Assembly (NCBI RefSeq): GCF_002836205.1
Contig: NZ_PJBE01000012.1
Span: forward strand, 682,001-746,000
Source of the DNA: Shewanella sp. Choline-02u-19
GTDB lineage: Bacteria > Pseudomonadota > Gammaproteobacteria > Enterobacterales > Shewanellaceae
DNA: 64,000 nucleotides
Direction of reading: 5' to 3'
Shown here in pieces: positions 1 to 8,362 of the stretch (its first letter is position 1; each line of letters begins with the position of its first letter). The position numbers were made by a program, and so were the translations under genes. The notes under the pieces are model-generated. The model was not told where the DNA came from, did not search any database, and was given only the letters and a program-made list of their open reading frames with translations.

Positions 1-1
1 C

Positions 2-412
2 CTACCAGAGGCTTTAAAAGATGCATTGTGGGTATACCGTGGTGACGTAAAGCCCAGCCAGCAAACCGGAACTGCCTATCAATTTTTTAGGCGTTGGCAA
101 CATAACGCCAGCTATAAACTGGTCTGTTTTAGCGATTTAGACCCAAAGGGCATTGAGATCGCTTACACCAGCCAAGCGGATTACTGGTTGTCACCAGCAG
201 ATTGTGAGGCGGCGATAGCGATTACAGTAGGGTTAGAAGGAATTGAGCAAGAGTGGCATAACCAAAACGAAGCACGTCTTTATTTGGGCCGTCAACAGCC
301 GTTACCCGCTCAATGTCAGTTGGCTTTATTGTTAATGAATCAGCAACATCTAACACTGAAGCAGGAGCATATGCTAAGTCATCATTTGCCGTTGCAGCTA
401 TTTGCTTTGTAG
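2..412 (+). CDS. C-terminal part of a TOPRIM-like (DUF7281/JetD-like) protein, cut by the window edge
   Basis: The reading frame is open from base 2 and stops at 410-412, so the start lies upstream of the window. About 136 residues are visible. The stretch YRGDVKP followed about 30 residues later by CFSDLDPKGIEIA resembles the TOPRIM-like acidic core (DxDxxG) of JetD/topoisomerase-VI-A-type proteins and of DUF7281. In Wadjet and MksBEFG systems such a protein is the nuclease partner of an SMC-like complex, but no partner gene is inside the window, so this role is inference. A TTG at 26 is in frame but is an internal codon rather than a convincing start. Nothing downstream looks co-transcribed with it. 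Confidence 0.5.
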   Translation, partial: LPEALKDALWVYRGDVKPSQQTGTAYQFFRRWQHNASYKLVCFSDLDPKGIEIAYTSQADYWLSPADCEAAIAITVGLEGIEQEWHNQNEARLYLGRQQPLPAQCQLALLLMNQQHLTLKQEHMLSHHLPLQLFAL

Positions 413-1025
413 ACGAAGGTTGTCTATTAACCGTCATTTGTTGAGATGTTCTTGCGATAACTATCCTCTCCTTGAAGGCTCCTTAAAGACGTTATCATTA
501 TTGATTAGCGTTATAGGGCTGTATCGTTCGGTATCACCTCAGTATTAAGCTGCAACATTTGCTAGCGATGTAATCGGCGCTAAAGTGTGCGCCAAGTCGC
601 TGCTCGAGTATAAAATAGACTGGTAATCACTTTATATAAAACTGCCTAACACCACAGGGTAGTGACTTAGTTTGCTTGCTATGGTATTGGTAGTTTTTAG
701 CTCTGCGATCCACGCCGTTTCAGGTGATTTAAACTGCTTTTTTTTGAAAGAAAAATAAGTCAGTGTTGTGTGAATGTTGCCTCTGTAGGTATTTTCTTGG
801 GTTACTTGTATTTTTTGAGGGTTTTTTTTGATTTTATACAGTGCTTTAGTGTAGGTATTCTAATTTGTTATAAGTTTGTTTTGTAAAGTAATTCGGTGTT
901 TTTTATTGAATTTATTGCCAGCATGTTTCACTATCCTAACCACAAATAGGCGACTAGTACTAAGTCGTCATGATTGAAGGCAATAGAAGACATGCGATAA
1001 GACATGTCGAATATAAGGCAAGTTA
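413..1025. other. Intergenic region before the symporter
   Basis: About 610 bases without a convincing gene. It is T-rich between 735 and 910. An imperfect hairpin (GGCGACT, spacer, AGTCGTC) lies near 951-971, about 55 bases before the symporter start, and AAGG at about 1016 is a good ribosome binding site for the ATG at 1026. I see no RNA gene or clear operator. Confidence 0.4.
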
Positions 1026-2270
1026 ATGACTAAATCACTTTCAACGCGGATCTTTATGGGTCTGTTTACCGGTCTGATCCTCGGATCGATTATTCAATAT
1101 TCTCTCGCAGATATCAGCTTCTTTACTGGCACTGTTGTCGATATCGCCTCTGGCGCTGGCACCATGTTTGTCAACATGATCATGATGTTAGTTGTACCGC
1201 TGGTTTTTGTTTCCATTGTATGTGGGGTTTGCGAGCTTAAAGATCTCAACAGTTTTGGTCGCTTGGGCGGAAAAACCTTTGGCTTCTATATCATCAACAC
1301 GTTAGTGGCCATTTTTGCGGCTTTGACGGTAGCCTTGTTATTGGCTCCGGGTAAAGGGGTTGATATGTCTAGCAATGGTGGCGTCGATATTGTCGCAACT
1401 GAGTTACCAAACTTAGTTCAACTTATCGTCGGCATTGTACCGAGCAATCCAGTCGCCGCCTTTACGTCAGGCAATATGCTGCAAGTTATTTTTATGGCTC
1501 TGCTGCTGGGGGGGGTGATTAAGTCGCTTGGCGAGACAGCTAAAAGTGCAGTCAGTGGCTTTCAGGTTGCTAACAACATTATGATGAAGTTGATTAGCGT
1601 GGTGATGCAGCTTGCACCAATCGGTGTGTTTGCATTAATGCTTAAACTCGGTGCAACACTTGAAGCTGCCATATTTGGTAGCGTGCTTGAATACCTAGTG
1701 GTGATTTTAAGTTTGCTACTCTTCTGGATTTTTGTGGTATACCCATTTGCGGTAAGCATGTTTACGCCTGTATCGGCGAAAGAGTTCCGCAGTAAGACCC
1801 GTGAACAGATCCTGTTTTCACTATCAACGGCAAGTTCAAATGCAACAATCCCAGTGACGATGCGCACCCTGACCGAAAAGCTTGGCGTTAATCGTGCTGT
1901 TGCTGGATTTGGCGTTCCGCTCGGTGCCACCATGAACATGGGCGGGGTATCGATTTACATCACTATTGCTATTTTCTTTGTCGCAAACGCGTTTGGTGCT
2001 CCAATCGGCATGGATCAGCTTCCTGCACTACTGTTTAGTATCTTCTTGCTCTCTGTTGGCGCTGGTGGCGTTCCTGGAGGCGGAATGGTGATGATTGGTG
2101 TGCTTATCCATCAGATGGGTTTACCAGTCGAAGCATTTGCTATTGTTGCAGCGCTAGACCGCTTAATCGATATGGTACTGACCTCATGTAACGTGGTTGG
2201 TGATACCGCAGTGCTGACTATTGTTGATGAGACAGAAAAGCGTGCTGAAGCTAAATTAGCGACAGTTTAA
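1026..2270 (+). CDS. Dicarboxylate/amino acid:cation symporter (DAACS family)
   Basis: Inner-membrane secondary transporter of 414 residues, the normal length for the GltP/SstT/DctA family, which couples uptake of glutamate, serine/threonine or dicarboxylates to Na+ or H+. Hydrophobic segments fill the N-terminal half. The C-terminal half carries the family landmarks: a serine-rich hairpin loop (STASSNATIPVT, near residue 268), MNMGGVSIY near residue 302 in place of the usual NMDGT, and DMVLTSCNVVGD near the C terminus. The altered NMDGT motif leaves the substrate open; a neutral amino acid is as likely as a dicarboxylate. AAGG precedes the ATG. A strong terminator follows directly. The last 50 or so codons were copied into the duplication at 2643-2794. 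Confidence 0.9.
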   Translation: MTKSLSTRIFMGLFTGLILGSIIQYSLADISFFTGTVVDIASGAGTMFVNMIMMLVVPLVFVSIVCGVCELKDLNSFGRLGGKTFGFYIINTLVAIFAALTVALLLAPGKGVDMSSNGGVDIVATELPNLVQLIVGIVPSNPVAAFTSGNMLQVIFMALLLGGVIKSLGETAKSAVSGFQVANNIMMKLISVVMQLAPIGVFALMLKLGATLEAAIFGSVLEYLVVILSLLLFWIFVVYPFAVSMFTPVSAKEFRSKTREQILFSLSTASSNATIPVTMRTLTEKLGVNRAVAGFGVPLGATMNMGGVSIYITIAIFFVANAFGAPIGMDQLPALLFSIFLLSVGAGGVPGGGMVMIGVLIHQMGLPVEAFAIVAALDRLIDMVLTSCNVVGDTAVLTIVDETEKRAEAKLATV

Positions 2271-2291
2271 CGCTGAAGGTTATTACATTTG

Positions 2292-2322
2292 AAATGTCAG
2301 CTATTTAGCTGGCATTTTTTTT
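2292..2322 (+). terminator. Rho-independent terminator of the symporter gene
   Basis: An 11-bp stem (AAATGTCAGCT with AGCTGGCATTT, one G-T pair), a 4-base loop and a run of T directly after it, 22 bases beyond the symporter stop. A diverged copy sits 524 bases downstream. Confidence 0.85.
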
Positions 2323-2339
2323 GGCTAAATTTTTACTTT

Positions 2340-2632
2340 TTTTTAAAACTATTTTAGTTCAGTGGCTCTAACATCAATATAAATGTTGCCAATGTACCTC
2401 TTCCATAACTCATCGAAACTGATTCTAACCCAAGATGTAGAGGGGGATTTTAGTGAAGCTCTTGCCCCATATTTTTATCTTGTTCTGGGTCACAGCCTTC
2501 GCTAGATACAAACGTCGATGCTGAGCTTTGTCCACGCATTTGGCAGTGAATATGATTTAAATTAACAATCAATAAACTATCATCTTTGTAGTAGGCATAA
2601 GGAGTGCTAATGGTAAGAGTTGTTTTAACCAT
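2340..2632 (-). pseudogene. Truncated copy of the small secreted protein gene at 2828-3325
   Basis: The reverse strand encodes STPYAYYKDDSLLIVNLN and HCQMRGQSSASTF, matching the central part of the neighbouring 165-residue protein almost residue for residue. The N-terminal signal peptide half is missing, and the frame hits a stop at 2450-2452, although nucleotide similarity continues towards 2340. It has no start signal of its own. It is the left-hand product of the tandem duplication and most likely a remnant. Confidence 0.8.
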
Positions 2633-2650
2633 TAAATCTTGGTGTTTCCT

Positions 2651-2794
2651 GTTGAAGCATTTGCTATAACAGCAGTGTTAGATCGCTTAATCGATATGGT
2701 CCTTAACTCATGTCACATGGTTGGCGATACCGCAGTGCTGACCATTATTGATGAGACAGAAAAGTGCACTGAAGCGACATTCGCGATGGTTTAA
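2651..2794 (+). pseudogene. Orphan 3' end of the symporter gene
   Basis: Forty-seven codons plus a stop encode VEAFAITAVLDRLIDMVL and a tail ending EATFAMV, matching the last 47 residues of the symporter (VEAFAIVAALDRLIDMVL onward). The conserved NVVGD has become HMVGD. There is no upstream coding sequence or start. It is followed by a diverged copy of the symporter terminator. This is the right-hand product of the tandem duplication. Confidence 0.85.
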
Positions 2795-2815
2795 TACTAA
2801 AGGTTATTACATTTG

Positions 2816-2842
2816 AAATGTCAGTAATTAGCTGGCATTTTC
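2816..2842 (+). terminator. Duplicated, weakened copy of the symporter terminator
   Basis: AAATGTCAG, a 7-base loop and CTGGCATTT repeat the hairpin at 2292. The T run is shortened to four bases and then broken. It overlaps the 3' end of the convergent gene at 2828. Confidence 0.5.
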
Positions 2843-3325
2843 TAGGGTGGTATTTTGACACTGATTGAAAAAGGCTTTTAGTTCAGCAGCTTCTGAATCA
2901 ATATAAAATGTTGCCAACGAACTCCTTCCTGAGCTCATGGAAACAGCTTCTAACCCTAGATGTAGAGGGTTATTTGACTGGAACTCTTTACGCAGCATTT
3001 TACTTTTCTCTGGCTCACAGCCTTCGGTAGATACAAACGTAGAGGCTGAGCTTTGTCCACGCATTTGGCAGTGAATACCATTTAAATTAACAATCAATAA
3101 ACTGTCATCTGCGTAGTAAGCATAAGGAGTGCTGGTGGTGAGAATTGTTTTAATCGTGGTATCGATAGAAGTGCAGCTAAGAAGTAGAGTGTTACTTTCT
3201 TGTGAAACAAGCAGAGACGAATTTGACGCAGATGAGCTAATCATTAAATTGCTATAGGGTTCAGCTTGCGTCATAAAGCTTGGTATAGCGATTAAGATAT
3301 AAACTAATATATGGAGAGGTTTCAC
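2828..3325 (-). CDS. Small secreted protein, member of a local paralogous family
   Basis: 165 residues starting at a GTG at 3325 with AAGGAT just upstream. An N-terminal hydrophobic stretch ending near SFMTQA looks like a signal peptide, so the protein is probably periplasmic or exported. The body has a conserved core, STPYAYYADDSLLIVNLN then HCQMRGQSSASTF, a few cysteines and the ending AFFNQCQNTTLENAS. It is clearly related to the next upstream gene at 3502-3996 and to the remnant at 2340-2632. I do not recognise the family and assign no function. It converges on the symporter gene and its 3' half was caught in the tandem duplication. Confidence 0.7.
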   Translation of the reverse strand: MKPLHILVYILIAIPSFMTQAEPYSNLMISSSASNSSLLVSQESNTLLLSCTSIDTTIKTILTTSTPYAYYADDSLLIVNLNGIHCQMRGQSSASTFVSTEGCEPEKSKMLRKEFQSNNPLHLGLEAVSMSSGRSSLATFYIDSEAAELKAFFNQCQNTTLENAS

Positions 3326-3501
3326 TATTCATCCTTGATTTTTAAAGTGCCCATCCTATGAGCGTGTTCTAATCCGCCGCATATTACCACAGCAGAAATA
3401 AATTTGAATAGTTAAGCGATAGAAACCGCTAGTTTTATAAAAAATGTTGGTGAATCATGCCATTTGTATTTCATCTAGCTTGAAGATATAGGAAGTCGTG
3501 A

Positions 3502-3996
3502 TTAAAAGCGGTTTAAACTTTTCATTGAAAGTTGTTGACAGTTTTTTCGTAATTCGAGCATCGCTTTGTCAAGTTGATGAATGTTAAAACTCGCATTACT
3601 GCTGATACCTGAGCTTAGTGATATAGCTTCGAGGTTAAGTACGCCATCTACAGAGCTATTGATTTCATCAAGTATCGTATGCAAGGGTTCATTATCACAG
3701 TCAAAACAGGATTTAAACATTGAATCCGAACCTTCACCACTCAACTGTCGTCTTAAACCATTGAGTTCGAGTATTAGAATACTTGGATCGTCATGGTAAG
3801 CATAGAAACTCTGAGTATCTAAGATTGTTTGTATCTCTGTATTATTTGTATCACATTGAAATAATAATACATTACCGTTTTGTACCGTTTGAAGATGGTG
3901 TGATTGGATATCACTTTCTAAAACGAAATCGCCAAAGAATGCTGCATTTGCGGGAACCACGATAAACAAGCTAAGTAAAAGCATAAACGTTTTCAA
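3502..3996 (-). CDS. Small secreted protein, paralogue of the 2828-3325 product
   Basis: 164 residues with a signal peptide ending near VPANA. The start is read as TTG at 3996, preceded by AGGA at a good distance; an in-frame ATG four codons later is the alternative. It shares the layout of its neighbour: a central FYAYHDDPSILILELNG then RRQLSGEGSDSMF, and a later LEAISLSSGISSNASF that matches LEAVSMSSGRSSLATF in the neighbour. One or two disulfides are possible from cysteines in the core (SCFDCD) and near the end (NCQQL). Function unknown. It has no terminator of its own and may share a transcript with the gene at 2828-3325. Confidence 0.7.
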   Translation of the reverse strand: MKTFMLLLSLFIVVPANAAFFGDFVLESDIQSHHLQTVQNGNVLLFQCDTNNTEIQTILDTQSFYAYHDDPSILILELNGLRRQLSGEGSDSMFKSCFDCDNEPLHTILDEINSSVDGVLNLEAISLSSGISSNASFNIHQLDKAMLELRKNCQQLSMKSLNRF

Positions 3997-4533
3997 AATG
4001 ATGTCCTATTAGGTAAATATATATTGCAAGGAGAACTCAGAATTTCGGCTAAATACGATACGGCGCAACTGTATCAGTTGTTATAGATGTTATCTAGCTG
4101 TTGGTGTCACAATAATGGCGTTAGTCGTATTTTTGACGAAATAAAGTGAGTATCTTATTGGTAGCGCTTTAAATTATGACTAATTCAAATGAAAGTTGGC
4201 TTATCGTTGTAATTTAGAAGATGTTTGTTGTTGTATTGTTGATTCTCGTTGTTGAGTGAAGCACTAGAGTTAATGTGCCGTTAGCCTCGTAGAACTCGAA
4301 ATATTTAAAGTAATCGGAAGTGATTTTACGATTGGTTATGTGTTTTCAAAAGATAATTACGGTTGATTTAATCATCGGGGTAATGTTGAGAAGTTTGAGT
4401 TATAGCAGAGTGTTCGGATCTATACGGATTGATATTGAACCTGATTAGAGACGGATTTTACTATGCTGACAAGGCGGAGAGCTCTCTACCTAAGTAGAGA
4501 GCATTAGCTATAAATGTTCAATAATAGTGAAGT
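3997..4533. other. Intergenic region with no recognised feature
   Basis: About 540 AT-rich bases between the reverse-strand secreted-protein gene and the end of the reverse-strand regulator gene. CTCTCTACCTAAGTAGAGAG near 4481-4500 can form a hairpin just past the regulator stop and may help end that transcript, but it lacks a convincing T run. No open frame is worth reporting. Confidence 0.35.
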
Positions 4534-5913
4534 CTATTTATCTTGCTTAAGTCGTCGACTTAACGCGCTTTGGCTAATGCCGAGCATTCTTGCTGCTGCA
4601 GTTTGGCTATTGGCTGTGCGGCTCATGGCTTCATTTATCAGTGCGTCGCCCATCTGCGCTAATGTCGGCAGCTCTTTTGGAAAAACCAACTGGCATTTAT
4701 CATCGGGAGCGGCTTTATTGAGATTTATGGCTTCCATAAAGGGGGTAATGTTGAGTTGAATACCATCGCTTCTGCTGACCGCATCAAACACCATTCCCTT
4801 AAGTTCGTGTAAGTTTCCAGGAAACTCATACTCGGCTAATTGTGCGGCAAGGCTGCTGGGTTGTTGTGGTCTAGACAAGTTCATCTCATCTGCTGCCAGG
4901 GTGATGAAGTGATTAATCAACATGAATAGGTCGAGCCGACGTTGCCTTAATGGTGGCAGCTTTATGGTGTGAGATCGTAACCGGTATAGGAGATCGTTTC
5001 GAAACTTGCCGGCTTTGCTTAGTGCGAGCAGATCATGCTGTGTCGAGGTGATGATTTTACACAGTACGGGATAGGCTTTATCACTGCCAATTGGATAGTA
5101 TTGTTTATGCTCAATCACATCGACCAGCTTTGCTTGTGCTTCTATCGGTAAATCACCAATCTCATTCAAATACAGTAAGCCTGATTGCACTTGATGTAAT
5201 ACACCTGCTTGCGCGCTGACTTGGCCATTTTCGAGGGTCTTGATCTGCCCAAATAGCTGCAGTTCGAACGCAGAGGTGCTTATTCCTACAAGGTTCACAT
5301 TAACAAATGGCGCGTCAGGGCAACAAAGTAGATGGCCTGATTTGGCGAATTCATCCTTGCCGGTGCCGCTTTCTCCTTGGATCAAGATTGGCTCTGGGCT
5401 GGGTGCAACGGCTTCAAAGTAACGGAACTGGTCGATCAAGGAGGGCTCGCAAGTCAGAATATTATTGAACGCTTCGGGCTGACTTAAGGTTTTACTTAGA
5501 AAGCTCTCTTTTATTCTTAAATAGTTGCGTTCCAGACCGACAACCTCTAAGGCACGACGAACGGTTCTGGCCAGATCATTAACATTGTCGGTTTTAATAA
5601 AATAATCGTACGCGCCATGTTTAATGCAGCGGACTGCGGTATCGACTTCATTAACGCCAGTGACAATGATGACCCGTGTATTAGGGAACGCATTGCGGAT
5701 CATATCCAACAGTTCTTCACCTGAGTGAAATGGCATCGTCAGATCCAGTAATACCAAAGCGTAGTCACTCACCTCAAGACGGTTCATCACTTGTCTGCTG
5801 TCAACACAGGTATCAATTTTTGCTTCGGGCACTAACCGATTGAGCGTAATTGATAAGGTGCGCAACCAAGATGCTTCATCGTCGACAAGTAGGATATTTC
5901 TGGCAAGTTTCAC
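4534..5913 (-). CDS. NtrC-like response regulator with degenerate sigma-54 activation motif
   Basis: 459 residues: receiver domain (about 1-125, acidic D11-D12, phosphoacceptor D57, T85, K107), AAA+ domain (about 150-385) and a C-terminal Fis-type helix-turn-helix (SQTAAARMLGISQSALSRRL). Walker A is GESGTGKD with D in place of the usual E. The loop that should carry GAFTGA keeps its length (LFG-QIKTLENGQVSAQAG) but reads TLENGQ, and Walker B is LYLNEI rather than LFLDEI. The arginine-finger region FRNDLLYRL is kept. GAFTGA contacts sigma-54, so this protein probably does not activate sigma-54 promoters in the classical way. It may act as a DNA-binding regulator on other promoters. It overlaps the kinase gene by 4 bases and is translated after it. 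Confidence 0.88.
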   Translation of the reverse strand: MKLARNILLVDDEASWLRTLSITLNRLVPEAKIDTCVDSRQVMNRLEVSDYALVLLDLTMPFHSGEELLDMIRNAFPNTRVIIVTGVNEVDTAVRCIKHGAYDYFIKTDNVNDLARTVRRALEVVGLERNYLRIKESFLSKTLSQPEAFNNILTCEPSLIDQFRYFEAVAPSPEPILIQGESGTGKDEFAKSGHLLCCPDAPFVNVNLVGISTSAFELQLFGQIKTLENGQVSAQAGVLHQVQSGLLYLNEIGDLPIEAQAKLVDVIEHKQYYPIGSDKAYPVLCKIITSTQHDLLALSKAGKFRNDLLYRLRSHTIKLPPLRQRRLDLFMLINHFITLAADEMNLSRPQQPSSLAAQLAEYEFPGNLHELKGMVFDAVSRSDGIQLNITPFMEAINLNKAAPDDKCQLVFPKELPTLAQMGDALINEAMSRTANSQTAAARMLGISQSALSRRLKQDK

Positions 5914-7922
5914 GTTTGAGACTCCAATGGAAAACGAAGGGTAATGACCGTACCTTGGCCAATACGTGATTCAATCTGCATATCGGCTTTATGTTCTTTA
6001 ATAATGCGGCTGCAAACGGATAAACCTAGACCACTGCCACCATTGGAGCGTCTGGTGGTGAAAAATGGCTCGGTGATCCGTTGCAGTGTCGCTCTGTCCA
6101 TTCCTTGGCCTTTATCTATCACGGTTAGGCAAGCAAATTGCTCCTCTACGCTGGTCTTTATCAAGATATGCTGGTCATGCTCATAAGTCTCGGCATCAAG
6201 TTCAATGGCATGGCAGGCATTTTGAATCAAATTAATCAGCACTTGGTTGAGTTGCTGTGCATCACCTTTAATGATTGGGCTTGGATTGTGCAGTTCAGTG
6301 GCGACATTCAAGAGTTTTATTTGGTTAGCGGTTAAGCGTAAAGATACCAGCACCACTTCATTAAGTGCGATAGCTTGATATGCATCGGTGAGCGTTGGCA
6401 AAGCGTAACGCTTTAGGTCACTTACGATGCGGCTAATTCGTCCGGCGCCTTCAAGGATCGACTGACTACTCAAACTGAGTTCTGCCATGGCGGATGTAGG
6501 TTCTAGGCCGGCAATATTCCAAAATGGATTTTGTTTTTGATAGCTATCAGCGGCGCTTGAAAGGTCGGTAAGGGCATCATTAATAAACGCAATGGAGTGG
6601 ACGATAATACCGGTGGGATTATTAATTTCATGCGCGATACCCGCAGATAGCTCGCCTAGTGAGGCCAGCCTACTGGCTTCGTTATTGGCTTGGCGCAGCC
6701 GCTGCTGTTCTGTCGTTTCTTCAAGCAAGATAACCGCTTGATTATCACCGATAGGATGCAGCTGTAACTGCCAATACTGATTTTCAATCATCATATCTGC
6801 AATGGTCGATTTATCCGTATCGAGTGCTTCAATCAAGGTTGGGTAAAGTGTAAAAGGTTGACCATCTTCATAGTGAAACAGAGGATTACTCAGCAGCTGG
6901 TTATTGTCGTTGCTCCATAAGCACTCACCCTCTCGATTAAATAGAGTGACCCCATGAGGAATACCATCTAACACCGATTGGAACTGTTTAGAGAGATTAG
7001 ATATAGCCGTTTCTGCTTTTTTTCGCTGTGCTAACTCAAGGTTTAGCGCTGTGGTGCGTCTGCGTAAGTTCAGACTGATGTAACCCGTCAGTAACATGCC
7101 TATCGCAGAGATAAGGCTGACGAAAATAGCCAACGACAGTATTTTTTGTTGGGCAGAGTTAAGATCCACTTTCTCACGGCCAGTACCAAACCACTTATTG
7201 ACGAGACGGTCATATTCTCCTGACAGTTTTAGCTGCCTTAATGCATCATTAATTTTATCCATTAACACGGCATTTTTATGGTTGCTTATAAAATTAAACG
7301 CGCCGTAAATGAGTGGGTCGCTAGAACTTCGAATTGAGGGATATAAAGGCATTAATCGTCTTGCGACAAAGTTTTCGGCAATCACCACATCGACTTTGCC
7401 TTTTATTAATAGCTGAAAACCCGTTTCATAAAGATCGACATCGACTCTTTTAAAATTTTGCAGTTTTCCTGATATGTACACATCGACACAAGCGCCTTTT
7501 TTGATGGCGACACGCTTCCCTTTTAGGTCGTTCCAGCCGTCAATAAATGACTTTCCTTGCAGGGTGTAGGCTTTTGCATGGGTGGCATAAATGGGATCTG
7601 ATTGGCTGAGATCGCGATCGATCGTCACCGGACTCACCACGGCAATCACATCAATCAATGATTCAGGATTGTGTACATCGGCAAGTAATTGCTGAAATGT
7701 CTTACGTCTAACGACGATGCGCTTGCCTATTAGTTGACCAATCCTATCCATCAATTCCAGGTTAAAGCCTTGTTCGACGCCATTATTACGCCACTCTAGC
7801 GGAGCTGTTTTTGAGTGAACTCCAAAGACAATACTTTGCTTTTCATGGGGGGCTGCGGCCTGTGCAATGAGAGGGAGAGTCAAAAGACTGAGAGTGCAGA
7901 ATAAGTTAACTAATATTTTCAT
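5910..7922 (-). CDS. Sensor histidine kinase with periplasmic SBP-type (bacterial extracellular solute-binding family 3) domain
   Basis: 670 residues. A signal peptide or first membrane segment (1-22) precedes a periplasmic solute-binding-type domain (about 30-247) ending VNKWFGTGREK, then a membrane helix at about 260-285. A PAS-like domain follows (about 310-400), then the HisKA box SAGIAHEINNP with phosphoacceptor H431, an N box (QVLINLIQNACHA), G1 (DKGQGM) and G2 (GSGLGLS). The architecture indicates direct sensing of a small periplasmic ligand. The coding end overlaps the regulator start, so the two form a cognate pair. It is divergent from fccA, with paired palindromes between them, which suggests a link to periplasmic reduction of fumarate or a similar acid; that link is inference. 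Confidence 0.92.
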   Translation of the reverse strand: MKILVNLFCTLSLLTLPLIAQAAAPHEKQSIVFGVHSKTAPLEWRNNGVEQGFNLELMDRIGQLIGKRIVVRRKTFQQLLADVHNPESLIDVIAVVSPVTIDRDLSQSDPIYATHAKAYTLQGKSFIDGWNDLKGKRVAIKKGACVDVYISGKLQNFKRVDVDLYETGFQLLIKGKVDVVIAENFVARRLMPLYPSIRSSSDPLIYGAFNFISNHKNAVLMDKINDALRQLKLSGEYDRLVNKWFGTGREKVDLNSAQQKILSLAIFVSLISAIGMLLTGYISLNLRRRTTALNLELAQRKKAETAISNLSKQFQSVLDGIPHGVTLFNREGECLWSNDNNQLLSNPLFHYEDGQPFTLYPTLIEALDTDKSTIADMMIENQYWQLQLHPIGDNQAVILLEETTEQQRLRQANNEASRLASLGELSAGIAHEINNPTGIIVHSIAFINDALTDLSSAADSYQKQNPFWNIAGLEPTSAMAELSLSSQSILEGAGRISRIVSDLKRYALPTLTDAYQAIALNEVVLVSLRLTANQIKLLNVATELHNPSPIIKGDAQQLNQVLINLIQNACHAIELDAETYEHDQHILIKTSVEEQFACLTVIDKGQGMDRATLQRITEPFFTTRRSNGGSGLGLSVCSRIIKEHKADMQIESRIGQGTVITLRFPLESQT

Positions 7923-8125
7923 AAGCCAATTTTAGCATGCGCTTATAGAGCATAACTGTGCTGAGATTCTCGCTTTAACTACCTATTTACATATCGTTTG
8001 GCTATACATCACCTTAGGTGTTCAGCTTTATGCACTCTATTTAGCTACGCAGAGGTTTCTATTGTCTATCATTAACTAAAATAGTTGGGTGCTGTCGGCA
8101 TTGATGTGTGAGCGGGATAACATAG

Positions 8126-8177
8126 AGTTATGCATTTTTGCATAACTGACCATGCAGTTATGCATCTTTGCATGAGG
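8126..8177. promoter_or_regulatory. Two direct copies of a 22-bp palindrome between the kinase gene and fccA
   Basis: Site 1 (8126-8147) has perfect 9-bp arms, AGTTATGCA and TGCATAACT, around TTTT. Site 2 (8156-8177) has AGTTATGCA and TGCATGAGG around TCTT. Centres are 30 bp apart, close to three helical turns. Paired palindromes at whole-turn spacing are typical of binding by Fis-type helix-turn-helix dimers such as the regulator encoded next door. They lie about 186-237 bases upstream of fccA and 204-255 bases upstream of the kinase start. Regulator identity is inference. Confidence 0.65.
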
Positions 8178-8189
8178 TGATTTACAGGC

Positions 8190-8205
8190 TGTGATCAAGT
8201 GTTCA
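8190..8205. promoter_or_regulatory. Possible half-conserved CRP site upstream of fccA
   Basis: TGTGA, six bases, then GTTCA matches the CRP consensus TGTGA-N6-TCACA fully in the left half and weakly in the right. Shewanella CRP controls many anaerobic reductases, so a site here is plausible, but the match alone is weak. Confidence 0.3.
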
Positions 8206-8362
8206 GTTTAGCGTTGTTATCACGGGATTCAGTTGAGCAACGCCTGTATCAGCCGCAATATAGTGATGAATTTAAAAATTAACGACAACACTTTTGATTG
8301 TCGAAATTATAGTGATGACTTTTGTTCGCTGCGATGCAGTTGGGTAAAGGTGAGGATTTGAG

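Larger units (their letters stand above)
2119..3153. repeat. Diverged tandem duplication, unit about 524 bp
   Basis: Copy A covers about 2119-2628 and copy B about 2643-3153. Each unit contains the 3' end of the symporter, its terminator and the 3' part of the convergent small secreted protein gene. Matched landmarks keep a constant offset of 524-525 bases: GAAGCATTTGC, ATTACATTTGAAATGTCAG, GAGCTTTGTCCACGCATTTG and AATTAACAATCAATAAACT. The copies differ at many sites, so the event is not recent. It explains why a truncated symporter tail and a truncated secreted-protein gene lie between the two complete genes. Confidence 0.88.

Noticed and set aside
222..437. 71-codon reverse ORF over the first gene
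   Set aside because: It is antisense to a protein with recognisable motifs.
4514..4759. 81-codon forward ORF over the regulator gene
   Set aside because: Shadow of the conserved helix-turn-helix coding region on the other strand.
8222..8236. Possible sigma-54 promoter (GG-N10-GC) upstream of fccA
   Set aside because: GGATTCAGTTGAGC has the dinucleotide spacing but lacks the TGGCAC and TTGCA context, and the neighbouring regulator lacks GAFTGA.
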